A DNA stretch of 64,000 nt, taken from the NCBI GenBank assembly GCA_023431185.1, contig JAEYXS010000023.1, positions 1-64,000 on the forward strand. Direction: 5' to 3'. The stretch comes from Verrucomicrobiota bacterium. Its GTDB lineage: Bacteria > Verrucomicrobiota > Verrucomicrobiia > Limisphaerales > JAEYXS01. The position numbers and the translations under genes are program-made. The first letter of the stretch is position 1, and each line of letters starts with the position of its first letter. Positions 17,919-27,048 of the stretch are shown in pieces. The notes beneath the pieces were generated by a model. It searched no databases and was not told where the DNA came from. It worked only from the letters and a program-made list of their open reading frames with translations.

Positions 17919-19424
17919 ATGCCAAAGCGCACAGACATCCATTCGGTTCTTATCATCGGCGCGGGTCCGATCATCATCGGCCAGGCGTGCGAGTTCGACT
18001 ACTCCGGCACCCAGGCCTGCAAGGCCCTGCGCGAGGAAGGCTACCGCGTCATCCTCGTGAACTCCAATCCGGCCACGATCATGACGGACCCGGAGTTCGC
18101 AGACCGCACGTATATCGAACCGATTACGCCTGAGGCAGTTGAGAAGATCATCGTGCGCGAGCTGGATGAGCTGAAGCGCCTGGGCGCGACGGGCAAATTG
18201 GTGTTGCTCCCCACGCTCGGCGGCCAGACGGCACTGAATACCGCCATGTCCCTGCATCGCAAGGGCATCCTGGAGAAATACGGCGTGGAGATGATCGGCG
18301 CTAAGGCCGAAGCCATCACGAAGGGCGAAGACCGCCAGATTTTCAAAGACCTGATGCTCCAGATCGGTCTGGACGTCCCCATCTCCGGCACGTCGCATAA
18401 CATGCAGGAAGCCTGGGCGGTGGCGGAAAAGATCGGGCGTTTCCCACTCATCATCCGGCCGGCGTTCACGCTGGGCGGCACGGGCGGTGGTATCGCTTAC
18501 AACCGCGACGAGTTTGAAGAGATCGCCAAGCGCGGCATGGACCTCTCGCCCGTGAGCGAGATCCTTATCGAGGAATCGTTGCTCGGCTGGAAGGAATACG
18601 AGATGGAAGTGATGCGCGACAAGGCGGATAACTGCGTCATCATCTGCTCCATCGAGAACTTCGATCCCATGGGCGTCCACACGGGCGACTCCATCACCGT
18701 GGCGCCCATCCAGACGCTGACGGACAAGGAATACCAGATCATGCGCGATGCGTCGTTCGCCGTGATCCGCGCGGTGGGTGTGGAGACGGGCGGTTCGAAC
18801 ATCCAGTTCTCCGTGGACCCGCAGACGGGCCGCATGATTGTTATCGAGATGAACCCGCGCGTGAGCCGCAGCTCGGCGCTGGCCTCGAAGGCGACGGGCT
18901 TCCCCATCGCCAAGATCGCCGCGAAGCTGGCCGTCGGCTATCTGCTGGACGAGATCAAGAACGACATCACGCGCGAAACCCCCGCGAGCTTCGAGCCGAC
19001 GATCGATTACGTCGTCACGAAGATCCCGCGCTTCGCTTTCGAGAAATTCCCGCAAGCAGACGCCACGCTCACCACGCAGATGAAATCCGTGGGCGAGGCC
19101 ATGGCAATTGGCCGCACGTTCAAGGAGTCGCTGCAAAAATGCCTGCGCTCCCTTGAGATCGGCCGCAGCGGTTTGGGCGGCGACGGCAAAGCCTGGCGCA
19201 TCGGCACCGAGGTGTATGGCGACCGCGACATCCTGCCGAAGGACGTCATCAGCCGCAAACTGACCGTGCCGAACGCGGAACGCATCTTCTTCATCCGCCA
19301 CGCCATGCGCGCCGGGATGACCGTCGAGGAGATATTCAACCTGACGAAGATCGACCGGTGGTTCCTCACGCAGATCAAAGAGATCGTGGATGTGGAGGAA
19401 GAGCTGGCGGCGAGTGTGGCTTAA
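17919..19424 (+). CDS. carB: Carbamoyl-phosphate synthase large subunit, N-terminal half
   Basis: 501 residues matching only the first half of CarB (whole family ~1070). Seen: [20 protein letters not shown] at the N-terminus, the ATP-grasp carboxyphosphate domain with EVNP-equivalent [19 protein letters not shown] and Gly-rich FTLGGTGGG, then part of the oligomerisation domain ending in [14 protein letters not shown]. The reading frame opens at 17832, but MPKR at 17919 is the normal start. A strong hairpin terminator follows the stop and the next gene is on the other strand. The carbamate-phosphorylating second half is therefore not adjacent and must be a separate gene, as in split CarB of some bacteria and archaea. 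Confidence 0.92.
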   Translation: MPKRTDIHSVLIIGAGPIIIGQACEFDYSGTQACKALREEGYRVILVNSNPATIMTDPEFADRTYIEPITPEAVEKIIVRELDELKRLGATGKLVLLPTLGGQTALNTAMSLHRKGILEKYGVEMIGAKAEAITKGEDRQIFKDLMLQIGLDVPISGTSHNMQEAWAVAEKIGRFPLIIRPAFTLGGTGGGIAYNRDEFEEIAKRGMDLSPVSEILIEESLLGWKEYEMEVMRDKADNCVIICSIENFDPMGVHTGDSITVAPIQTLTDKEYQIMRDASFAVIRAVGVETGGSNIQFSVDPQTGRMIVIEMNPRVSRSSALASKATGFPIAKIAAKLAVGYLLDEIKNDITRETPASFEPTIDYVVTKIPRFAFEKFPQADATLTTQMKSVGEAMAIGRTFKESLQKCLRSLEIGRSGLGGDGKAWRIGTEVYGDRDILPKDVISRKLTVPNAERIFFIRHAMRAGMTVEEIFNLTKIDRWFLTQIKEIVDVEEELAASVA

Positions 19425-19452
19425 AGCCCATTACGTTCCCGAATATTTTAGC

Positions 19453-19486
19453 AAGCGGTGGTCAAGTGACCGCCGCTTTGCTTTTT
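19453..19486 (+). terminator. Terminator after carB
   Basis: Stem AGCGGTGGTC/GACCGCCGCT with one G-T wobble and a short loop, followed by TTTGCTTTTT. It starts about 30 bases after the carB stop and lies between convergent genes. Confidence 0.8.
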
Positions 19487-19514
19487 ATAAATCCAAAAAC
19501 GAACACGTCTCTGA

Positions 19515-22124
19515 TCATGGCCACAACAAGCTGCTGAATTTCTTTTGCAGGGCGGGCTTGAGCTTCGGGTATTCCTTGGCACGGAAGTTGGCCCAGTCGA
19601 GGGTGGAGCCGAGGCGTTTGCCATCGGGGGCGCAGACCCAGAGGCGCACGGGCACGCGGCCTTCGCAGAGGCGCGGGTGGTCTTTGAGCGCGAAACATTC
19701 GGTGATCTTCACTTGCAGCTCAGGCAAGATGGGCCACTCGGAGTTTTTATCATCGTCCTCCACGTATTGGAGTTTGGCAGGTTTGCCTTCGCCCCAGGGG
19801 ATGGTGTTGGGCGCGAGTTCGTTGAGCCAATCCCACTGGCCTTTAGGCCAGTGTTTCAGGAAGGCATCTTTGAGATTCGTGGCCTGTGCTTCTTTGGCGA
19901 GGGTCTGGCCGTGGAAGGCTTCAGTGAGGCAAGTGATGATCGCGGCTTCATCGAAGGGTTTCAGTTCCAGTTCGGGCTGGATGCTGCAGATGAGGTTCAC
20001 GCGGTTGATCAATTGCTTGATCTCGTGATTGAAGAGCGGGAGCTCGAACCATTGCTTGCGCGCGGCTTCGGCGAGGCAACGGGCGGAACCGGCGGGGTCC
20101 ACCTCGCGCTGGTGTTCGTGCGAGATGACGAGGTCCTGGAAGCGTACGAGCTTCACGGCGGCGACGCGTTTGTGGCCGCGGTCGTAGAGGTGCTCGATCT
20201 TGATGTCCAACTGTTCCGGGAAGGTCTCGGTGAGCCACTCGGGTTTGATATGCGTAGCCATGCCGAGCAAGGTCATGTGGCCAGTACGGCCGCTAACTTC
20301 GCGGATGGTGGCGACGACGAATAGGGTGGATTGCTGCACGACGCTCTCGCGCATGAGGGTGCCGGTGCGGCCTTCGGTGAGGTCGCATTCGAGCGTGCCT
20401 TTGTCGCGACGGATGCAGAGCTGGTCGATGAAGCCGGTCATCAGGCAGCGTTGCAGCGAGGTGTCATCGGTCTTTGGCGGGGCTTCATCGGGCGAGATCT
20501 CGTGGAACTTCTGGCGGCGGCAGATTTCGACGAATTGCAGGTAGGTCTGCTCGATCTCGCGGGCAGAGCGGGCGTTGATGCCGTAGCGGCGGCAGGTGTC
20601 GATGTTGAAACCGTTCTTGCGCGCGAATTGATACGCGCGCATGAGCGTGAAGAAATCGGAGTCCTGGCTGCCTTCGAAGAGTTCACGATTCTCCGCGATG
20701 TGTTTTTCATCACGACCGATGCGGGTGAGTAGATCGCGGCCGCTGACCAGTGCAGCGCACAGTGCGGCGGCGGAGACACAACCGCGCTTCTGGGCCTCCA
20801 CGAGCATGCGCGAGTAGCGCGGATGCATGGGCAGGCGCATCATCTGACGACCGATGGGCGTGAGATCACTCTCGATGCGATCGATGTCAGGATCGTCGTT
20901 TTTCGCCGTGCTGGGACGCAAGGCGCCCAAGGTGTGCAGCAGCATCTCGGCGCGTTCCACCGCGACGGGATCTGGCTTGTCGAGCCAATCGAATCCGGCA
21001 GCGTGCTTGATACCGAGGGAGTGCAGGAGCAAAACGACTTCTGCCATGTCGGCACGTTGGATCTCCGGCGTGTTGCGCTCGGGGCGATTCAGGTAACCGC
21101 TCTCCGTCCAGAGGCGATAGCACACGCCAGGCGCAGTGCGGCCGGCGCGGCCTTTGCGCTGATCGGCGGAGGCGCGACTGATCTCCTCGAGGTGCAAGGT
21201 GCTGATGCCGCGTTCGGCATCGTAGCGAGCGACACGTGCAAGGCCGCTATCCACGACGGAGCACACGCCGTCAATGGTGACGGAGGTCTCGGCGACGTTA
21301 GTGGCGACGACGACTTTACGGCGATCGCTGGGCTGGAAGGCGAGGTCTTGCTGGTCGGGCGTGAGTTCACCGTGGAGCGGGATGCAAAGCAGTTTCTCTG
21401 AAACGCGGATGCTGTGCAGCGCGCCGATGGTGGCATTGATCTCCGCCATGCCGGGCATGAAGACCAGGATGTCGCCGGGCTCGCGGGCATTGATGATTTT
21501 CTCCACGGCATCGGCGGCCTGTTCGGTGATGTTCCGCTCATCCTTGTAGTCGATGTATTGGACCATCACGGGATAGCTGCGGCCTTCGGAGATGCAGATG
21601 GGGCAATCATCCAGATACTTCTTTACCGGCTCGGCATCAAGCGTGGCGGACATGACGAGCAGATGCAGATCCGGACGCTTATGCGTTTGCAGACGCTTCA
21701 CCAAGGCGAGGGCGACATCGCTGAGCAAGTTGCGCTCGTGGAATTCATCGAAGAGGATCGCGCTAACATCCGCGAGCGTGGGGTCATCCTGAAGCCAACG
21801 GAGGAGAATGCCTTCCGTGATAAAGCAGATGCGGGTGCCGAGCGAGGTGTGGTCATCGAAGCGGACTTGGTAGCCAACTTCTTGGCCGAGGGGCACATTG
21901 CGTTCCCAGGCAACGCGGGCGGCAACGGTGCGAGCGGCGACACGGCGGGGTTGCAGGACGATGATCTTCTTGTCACCGGCGAGCCCGGCATCGAGGACCA
22001 TTTGAGGGACTTGCGTCGATTTGCCGGAGCCGGTGGGCGCGACGAGCACCAAACGGTGCGCGGCGCGCAACGCTTCAACAATCTGTGACTGGACCTGCCA
22101 AATGGGCAGCGATTTCGGTTCCAC
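19515..22124 (-). CDS. hrpB: ATP-dependent helicase HrpB
   Basis: 869-residue DEAH-type helicase. From the GTG at 22124: Walker A APTGSGKST (~31-39), motif Ia LQPRRVAART, motif II DEFHER (~126-131, the HrpB variant of DEAH), VMSATLD, and motif VI with QRKGRAGRTAPGVCYRLW. The helicase-associated domain follows. The C-terminus (DHPRLCEGRVPVRLW, STLDWANF, ending SSLLWP) is the HrpB C-terminal domain. The frame is open to an ATG at 22241, but the extra 39 residues are Ser/Phe-rich and begin right after a palindromic repeat, so the start at EPKSLPIWQVQ is preferred; no ribosome-binding site decides. Cellular role in bacteria is poorly known. Confidence 0.88.
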   Translation of the reverse strand: MEPKSLPIWQVQSQIVEALRAAHRLVLVAPTGSGKSTQVPQMVLDAGLAGDKKIIVLQPRRVAARTVAARVAWERNVPLGQEVGYQVRFDDHTSLGTRICFITEGILLRWLQDDPTLADVSAILFDEFHERNLLSDVALALVKRLQTHKRPDLHLLVMSATLDAEPVKKYLDDCPICISEGRSYPVMVQYIDYKDERNITEQAADAVEKIINAREPGDILVFMPGMAEINATIGALHSIRVSEKLLCIPLHGELTPDQQDLAFQPSDRRKVVVATNVAETSVTIDGVCSVVDSGLARVARYDAERGISTLHLEEISRASADQRKGRAGRTAPGVCYRLWTESGYLNRPERNTPEIQRADMAEVVLLLHSLGIKHAAGFDWLDKPDPVAVERAEMLLHTLGALRPSTAKNDDPDIDRIESDLTPIGRQMMRLPMHPRYSRMLVEAQKRGCVSAAALCAALVSGRDLLTRIGRDEKHIAENRELFEGSQDSDFFTLMRAYQFARKNGFNIDTCRRYGINARSAREIEQTYLQFVEICRRQKFHEISPDEAPPKTDDTSLQRCLMTGFIDQLCIRRDKGTLECDLTEGRTGTLMRESVVQQSTLFVVATIREVSGRTGHMTLLGMATHIKPEWLTETFPEQLDIKIEHLYDRGHKRVAAVKLVRFQDLVISHEHQREVDPAGSARCLAEAARKQWFELPLFNHEIKQLINRVNLICSIQPELELKPFDEAAIITCLTEAFHGQTLAKEAQATNLKDAFLKHWPKGQWDWLNELAPNTIPWGEGKPAKLQYVEDDDKNSEWPILPELQVKITECFALKDHPRLCEGRVPVRLWVCAPDGKRLGSTLDWANFRAKEYPKLKPALQKKFSSLLWP

Positions 22125-22245
22125 GGCGGCGTAGTGTAGTGAGGAAAACGGTGATAGCCACAAAGAAGCACAGAAGGCGCGAGAAGGGGAATGGAGTGTG
22201 CGAACGCTGAAGTTTCTGATGCCTATCGTAACGATGGACATTGAA

Positions 22246-22266
22246 GCGGCTTAAAAGCCGCGCTCC
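22246..22266. repeat. Palindromic repeat, GCGGCTT hairpin
   Basis: GCGGCTT-AA-AAGCCGC followed by GCTCC. It shares the CCGC-GCTCC edge with the hairpin at 46279-46302 and the general layout of the ones at 32250 and 47066. It lies between hrpB and the DUF1552 gene terminator. Confidence 0.6.
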
Positions 22267-22270
22267 TAAA

Positions 22271-22304
22271 ACAAAAATCCCCGGTGAATCGCTTCACTGG
22301 GGAT
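22271..22304 (-). terminator. Terminator of the DUF1552 gene
   Basis: Read on the minus strand: 12-bp stem ATCCCCAGTGAA/TTCACCGGGGAT (one T-G wobble) with a four-base loop, followed by TTTTTGTTTT. It lies about 23 bases after the stop at 22327. Confidence 0.88.
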
Positions 22305-22326
22305 CGTGAAATGGTTGTGCGACCGC

Positions 22327-23670
22327 TCAGGCGAGGTTCGGCAGTTCGCCCGTACTGTCGCCGAGCTGGGCGGTCTTGATGTCCATGCGGTTGAGCATGG
22401 CAAGCCAGAGGTTGTTCAGCGGCGTGCGGTTCGGGTAAACCACATGGCGACCGGTCTTGATGGTGCCGCAGCCCTTGCCCGCGACGAGGATCGGCAGATC
22501 GTCGTGGTTGTGGCGGTTGCCATCCGAGTTGCCGGAACCGTAGCAGAGCATCGTATGGTCAAGCAGCGTGCCGTCGCCTTCCTTGATGGACTTCATTCGA
22601 CCCATGATGTAGGCGAGCTGGGTGACGTGGAAGCGGTTGATCTCGGCGATCTTGGCTTTCTTCTCTTCGCTGTTGCCGTGGTGGGAAAGATCATGGTGGC
22701 CTTCCTTCACGCCGATGAACGGATACGCCTTGCCGCTCCCTTCGTTCGCAAGAACGAAGGTGCATACGCGCGTGGCATCCGTCTGGAACGCGAGGATCAT
22801 CAGCTCGCCCATGATGCGGATGTGTTCCTCGTAGCTTGCCGGGACGCCGACGGGCAGCGCGAAGTTCTCCGGGGCCTTCAGGTCCGGCATGTTCGCGGCA
22901 CGTTCGATGCGCAATTCCAGATCGCGCACGGCGGAGAAATACTCATCCAGCTTGCGCTGGTCGGAGCGGCCGAGTTTGCCGTTCAATTCGCTGAAATCTT
23001 CTTTCACGAAGTCCAGCACGCTCTTGCGCTGGGCGTCGCGCTTCATGCGCTCTTCCTTGGAGCCGGAGCCGAACATGCGCTCGAACACCAGTTTCGGGTT
23101 CACTTCCTTCGGCAACGGCTGCGTGGCGGAGCGCCAAGACATCGTGGAGGAGTAAACGCAGCTGTAACCGGAATCGCAATTGCCCGCCATGGAACCGGCT
23201 TCCGTGCCGAGTTCCAACGAAGCGAGCCGTGTCTTGTCCGCGAGGCGGGCGGCGGCCACCTGATCCACGGAGATGCCGGCGCGGATATCCGTGCCATCCG
23301 TCTTGCGCGGCTGGCAGCCGGTGAGGAACGCCGAGAGTGCGCGGGCATGATCGCCGCCACCATCGCCGTTGGCGAAAGCCTTGTCGGCGGTCAGACCGGT
23401 CAACAGGGAGAAATCTTGTTTATACGCATCCAGAGGTTGGAGGATCTTCGGCAGATCGCGCAACGCACCTTCGTAGCCGGGCTTCCAGTCGTCCATGTTG
23501 ATGCCGTTGGGCACATACAGGAAGGCCATGCGGTTGGGCGCGGCCTGGCTCGCCTTGGTATCGGCGGCCCAGCCGGTCATCGGTCCCATGGCTTCCAGCC
23601 ACGGCAGGGCGAGGGAGGCACCCAGACCCCGGAGCAGCGTACGACGTGAGATAAGCATGCGGTTTTCCAT
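22327..23670 (-). CDS. DUF1552 domain protein, Tat-exported
   Basis: 447-residue exported protein of the DUF1552 family, found mainly in Planctomycetes and Verrucomicrobia and nearly always beside a DUF1592 cytochrome gene. The N-terminus has a twin-arginine signal, SRRTLLRGLGASLALPWLEA. Family segments include RMAFLYVPNGINMDDW, GDHARALSAFLTG and SMSWRS-like YSSTMSWRSATQPLP. The late segment GDGTLLDHTMLCYGSGNSDG is typical of the family's C-terminal half. No activity is established; a fold related to the sulfatase-like DUF1501 group has been suggested. A TTG at 23676 and an ATG at 23658 are other possible starts. It follows the DUF1592 gene by about 35 bases, so the two form an operon. Confidence 0.9.
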   Translation of the reverse strand: MENRMLISRRTLLRGLGASLALPWLEAMGPMTGWAADTKASQAAPNRMAFLYVPNGINMDDWKPGYEGALRDLPKILQPLDAYKQDFSLLTGLTADKAFANGDGGGDHARALSAFLTGCQPRKTDGTDIRAGISVDQVAAARLADKTRLASLELGTEAGSMAGNCDSGYSCVYSSTMSWRSATQPLPKEVNPKLVFERMFGSGSKEERMKRDAQRKSVLDFVKEDFSELNGKLGRSDQRKLDEYFSAVRDLELRIERAANMPDLKAPENFALPVGVPASYEEHIRIMGELMILAFQTDATRVCTFVLANEGSGKAYPFIGVKEGHHDLSHHGNSEEKKAKIAEINRFHVTQLAYIMGRMKSIKEGDGTLLDHTMLCYGSGNSDGNRHNHDDLPILVAGKGCGTIKTGRHVVYPNRTPLNNLWLAMLNRMDIKTAQLGDSTGELPNLA

Positions 23671-23704
23671 AAACAACTTATGTTAGAGCGGCTGACTGGT
23701 TCTA

Positions 23705-26029
23705 TTATTCACCCAAATCGTTCTTTTCTTTCAACTCTTTCCCGCGCCGTAAACGGAAGGGATCGCTCTGCACGATCGAGCTTACCAGCGTGGAAAACTT
23801 GTATTCATTCTGGGCCAGATTGCCCACGACCTGTTTGATCGTGCGCTCGTCGTAATATTCCAGACCCCGGCCCAGTGCATAGGTCATGAGTTTTTCCGTC
23901 ACATTCCGCGCCACCAGGTCTTTCTTGCCCTTCAGGATGTTCTTCAGCTCGCCCGGTCCCTGGAAGCTCTGGCCATCAGGCAACGTGCCGGAAGGGTCGA
24001 TGACATCGTTACCATCTTTCGTGCGGAAACGGCCAACGGCATCGAAGTTCTCGAAGGCGAAACCCATCGCATCCATCTGCTGGTGACAGTTCGCGCAGGC
24101 GGGGTTGGCGCGGTGTTGTTCCATGCGTTGGCGGAGGGAGCCTTTCAGTTCATGCTGGGCCTCCAGTTCCTCCACCCCGGGCGGAGCGGGTGGCGGGGGT
24201 GTGCCGAGGATCTGTTCCAGCACCCATTTGCCGCGCTTCACGGGCGAGGTGCGGGTGGGGTTGGAGGTGACAGTCAGGATGCTGGCCTGGGTGAGCAGAC
24301 CGCCCCGGCTCTGGTCCGGCAGCTTCACCCGGACGAATTCATTCTCCCGCCGCCAGTCGCGCTGGCCGCGCGGAAACACCTTGTCTTCAATCCCGTAATG
24401 GCGGGCCAGCGGGCGGTTCAGGTAGGTGAAATCAGAATCCACCAAGGTCAGGATGCTGTGATCTTCCCGCACGATCTCGGCCAGGAACAGTTCCGTCTCC
24501 TTCAACATGGATTTGCGCAGGCGCTCGTCAAAGCCGGGGAACAGCGTGCTATCCGGCGCAAAGGTGGTCAGCCGCTGGATCTGCAGCCATTGCAGGCCGA
24601 AGTTCTGGACCAGTGAGGTCGCTTTCGGGTCCTTCAACATGCGCTTCACTTGCGCGTCCAGATTCTTCGAGAGCTGGTTTTTGGCGGCCAGGGCGAAGAG
24701 TTCCTCGTCCGGCATACTGCTCCAGAGGAAGTAGCTCAAGCGCGAAGCCAGTTGATATTCATCCAGCGGGTGCGCGTCCTTCACCTTCGGTTTGTCATCC
24801 AATTCCGTGCGGAAGAGGAACTTCGGCGAGCACAGCGTCACTTTTACCAGTTGCTGCAAGCCCGCGTTGAAGCGGTTCGTGTGGGTGGCCAGCCCGGCTT
24901 CGAACGCCCGCACATACCGCGCCACTTCTTCCTTCGTGGCCGGCCGGCGGAAGGCCTTCGTCACAAACCATTCCGTCACCTCCCGGATGCGCTGTTCCTC
25001 CGGCTTGTCCGTGCCCACGGCATCCACCCGTTTCATGAATTCCGAGCGCGTATCCGCCGGGCCGATGACCTTGAACTCGTTGATGAAGAGCATCCGGTCC
25101 GCGTTTTCACCCGGGCGATTCGCAAATTGGGCGCGGAATTTCTGTTCACCGGCCGGGATCTCCAGCTTGGTCTCAAACTCCCGCCAGCGTCCCACCTTGT
25201 TCGTCACCGCCACCGCCAGCACTTCCTTGTCGTTCAGGAACAGCTTCATCTGTACCGGCTCGCTGTCATTGGCGTTGGTGGACGCCGCGCGCACGCGGAA
25301 GACGTATTCACCCGCCACCTTGATGTCATGCGAGACGAACAGTTCCGGCGTCGCATTGGTGACCGGCCGGGTGCCGTTCTCACTGCGGTAACCGCCGGGC
25401 TCGAGGAAGATGGAATAGGTCGTGCGGGAGGAAGGCTTGGGCAACGTCACATAGACCGCCCGTTGCGCCACCCCTTCCGCTGCATCCAGATACCGCTCCA
25501 GATGTACCGGGGAAATGTTCAACACATCCCCGATGTTGTCGAAGCCATGGCCCACGTCATCCGCCGGGAAATTTTCCGAGGCATTGTAATCCACCGCCAG
25601 CAGGTCGCGTACAGTGTTGTTGTATTCCGTACGGTTCAGGCGGCGCATGGTCACGTGACCCGGGTCCGGCTTCAGCTTGGACTCGGCCTTGGCGAAAGAC
25701 TCCGTGAGCGAGTTGTTGAACTTCTCGATGTCCTGCGGGGAGGGCTTGTGCGCGAATTTCTTCGGCGGCATCTCGCCGGAATTCACCTGCTGGAGCACGC
25801 CGCGCCAGAGCTTGTGGTTCTCCAGAATGTTTTTGTCATCCTTGATCGCCTTCAGGTCCAGATCGGCCTTCGTGCTCTTGCCGCCATGGCATTCGTAGCA
25901 ATACTTCTCCATGAACGGCACAGCAGCCTTCTTGAAGTCCAACGAGGCAGCGCCCTGCACCGGTGTGGTGGCCAGCAAAAGCCCCACCGCACCGCCCGCC
26001 AGCGCCAGATTTTTCATTAACGACAACAT
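23705..26029 (-). CDS. DUF1592-type planctomycete cytochrome c domain protein
   Basis: 774-residue secreted cytochrome-like protein. Signal peptide MKNLALAGGAVGLLLATTP; planctomycete cytochrome domain with haem motif CYECH near residue 45 (PFMEKYCYECHGGKSTKADL). DUF1587 is seen as RRLNRTEYNNTVRDLL, and a carbohydrate-binding-like beta domain follows (~190-310). DUF1595/DUF1592 segments are LASRLSYFLWSSMPDEEL and LNRPLARHYG. DUF1588 has a second haem motif CANCH in HRANPACANCHQQMDAMG, and DUF1585 ends the protein. The family co-occurs with DUF1552 proteins. Roles in oxidative polysaccharide breakdown or electron transfer have been suggested but not shown. First gene of a two-gene minus-strand operon. 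Confidence 0.9.
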   Translation of the reverse strand: MLSLMKNLALAGGAVGLLLATTPVQGAASLDFKKAAVPFMEKYCYECHGGKSTKADLDLKAIKDDKNILENHKLWRGVLQQVNSGEMPPKKFAHKPSPQDIEKFNNSLTESFAKAESKLKPDPGHVTMRRLNRTEYNNTVRDLLAVDYNASENFPADDVGHGFDNIGDVLNISPVHLERYLDAAEGVAQRAVYVTLPKPSSRTTYSIFLEPGGYRSENGTRPVTNATPELFVSHDIKVAGEYVFRVRAASTNANDSEPVQMKLFLNDKEVLAVAVTNKVGRWREFETKLEIPAGEQKFRAQFANRPGENADRMLFINEFKVIGPADTRSEFMKRVDAVGTDKPEEQRIREVTEWFVTKAFRRPATKEEVARYVRAFEAGLATHTNRFNAGLQQLVKVTLCSPKFLFRTELDDKPKVKDAHPLDEYQLASRLSYFLWSSMPDEELFALAAKNQLSKNLDAQVKRMLKDPKATSLVQNFGLQWLQIQRLTTFAPDSTLFPGFDERLRKSMLKETELFLAEIVREDHSILTLVDSDFTYLNRPLARHYGIEDKVFPRGQRDWRRENEFVRVKLPDQSRGGLLTQASILTVTSNPTRTSPVKRGKWVLEQILGTPPPPAPPGVEELEAQHELKGSLRQRMEQHRANPACANCHQQMDAMGFAFENFDAVGRFRTKDGNDVIDPSGTLPDGQSFQGPGELKNILKGKKDLVARNVTEKLMTYALGRGLEYYDERTIKQVVGNLAQNEYKFSTLVSSIVQSDPFRLRRGKELKEKNDLGE

Positions 26030-26178
26030 CACGTTTATCAGACTAGGTGTAGCGATACTTATTCAACACTTTCCACCCTATTAGCAAAGCCGAAATTGCG
26101 CAAAACGGCCCGTGCTTTAACCCGCTTTTCTTGCCTCCCGGACAACTCGCCTGTGCCGCCCGGAAAACATGAACTGCC

Positions 26179-26364
26179 TCAGTTCAGAGGCAAGACCCGC
26201 TGCCGCGCCACCCTCACCGGTTCTTCACTCGGACACGCCTGCTCCACGGCCCGGCGCATCTGGCCGAACCACCAGTTGGCCTGGCTGATCTTGCGATACC
26301 GCCGGCTCACTGGCCGGCACCCTGCTGTTTCCATCTTCAACTCGCTCTGTTCTGTCAGTTTCAT
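26179..26364 (-). CDS. Small protein downstream of repeat element copy B
   Basis: 61-residue basic protein. The ATG at 26364 is chosen because AAAAGG lies six bases upstream on the minus strand; the frame continues to 26418 inside the repeat. The centre, RYRKISQANWWFGQMRRAVE, is a compact amphipathic helix pattern with a Trp-Trp pair. There is no signal peptide or membrane segment. It sits about 40 bases after the C-tract end of repeat copy B, in the direction of that element, suggesting that the element is its leader. No function is known. I have the impression that similar Trp-Trp mini-proteins occur in other Verrucomicrobia, but cannot verify it here. Confidence 0.6.
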   Translation of the reverse strand: MKLTEQSELKMETAGCRPVSRRYRKISQANWWFGQMRRAVEQACPSEEPVRVARQRVLPLN

Positions 26365-26404
26365 AGAGAACCTTTTATTTAATGTTCTGCGTCCACTATG
26401 CCGA

Positions 26405-26679
26405 GGGGGGTAGGACATTGGCTGTCCATGGTCCCCTTTTTCTTAAAATATTTTAAGACGGTGTAACCATCTGGAATTCAGGTGGTTAAGTGCATATAAC
26501 TCCCTAAAACAGCGGTTCTCGGGAAAATAATTCAGGCGGATTCATAAAATTTCACCCTTACCTCACGTCAGCGCACATCCCCCTTCTTTTCCCGCCCTCG
26601 TTAGCGCCTTTAGCGGGTCACAAAACCCCTCACCCGTTAGGCTGAAATCACCTCGGCACATGTACACAAGTGCCGAGGT
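26405..26679 (-). repeat. Intergenic repeat element, copy B
   Basis: Minus-strand copy of the element at 1-450. On the minus strand it starts with a perfect 10-bp hairpin ACCTCGGCAC/GTGCCGAGGT (26650-26679, loop with TGTACA). It continues with CCCGCTAAAGGCGC (26604-26617) and GAATTATTTTC (26523-26533), and ends with the 27-base block identical to 422-448 (26405-26431). It is shorter than copy A because copy A has extra sequence after the hairpin. It leads directly to the mini-gene at 26179-26364. Confidence 0.7.
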
Positions 26680-26685
26680 TTTCTA

Positions 26686-27048
26686 CCAATTCCCCGCTCT
26701 TACCCCCCGCCATTGACAAATTCACCCCCTTGTCCGAGCTTTCCCCTGTTCGCAGCCTAAGCTGCCTTGCCTTCCTGCAAGTCAGCACGGGGAACCCAAA
26801 CTCCCGGGTCACACCGGGACGGGGCGCACGATGCCAGGCAACTGGTGTTCGGGGTCACTTCTGAGACCTAGCCCGTCAGCTAACCTCGTCGGCGTTTGGA
26901 AGGGCGGTCCTCTGCGCCGTGATGTCCACGGCGTCCACGATCACCCCAACTGAAACAGACCGGTCCGATCCGCTGGCGGAGCTATGCGCTTCGACCGCGA
27001 CGCGTTCCGTGGACCCGTCTTCCTTGCCGAAGGCGGTTTTGGTGAACT
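26686..27048. other. Non-coding stretch before ktrB
   Basis: About 360 bases between repeat copy B and the ktrB start. No gene, terminator or clear promoter was seen. A short plus-strand frame (26919-27188) has coding-like Ser/Thr-rich composition but overlaps ktrB by 140 bases and has no ribosome-binding site, so it is not called. Confidence 0.5.

Noticed and set aside
17895..19301. Minus-strand frame of 468 codons opposite carB
   Set aside because: Shadow of a highly conserved plus-strand gene.
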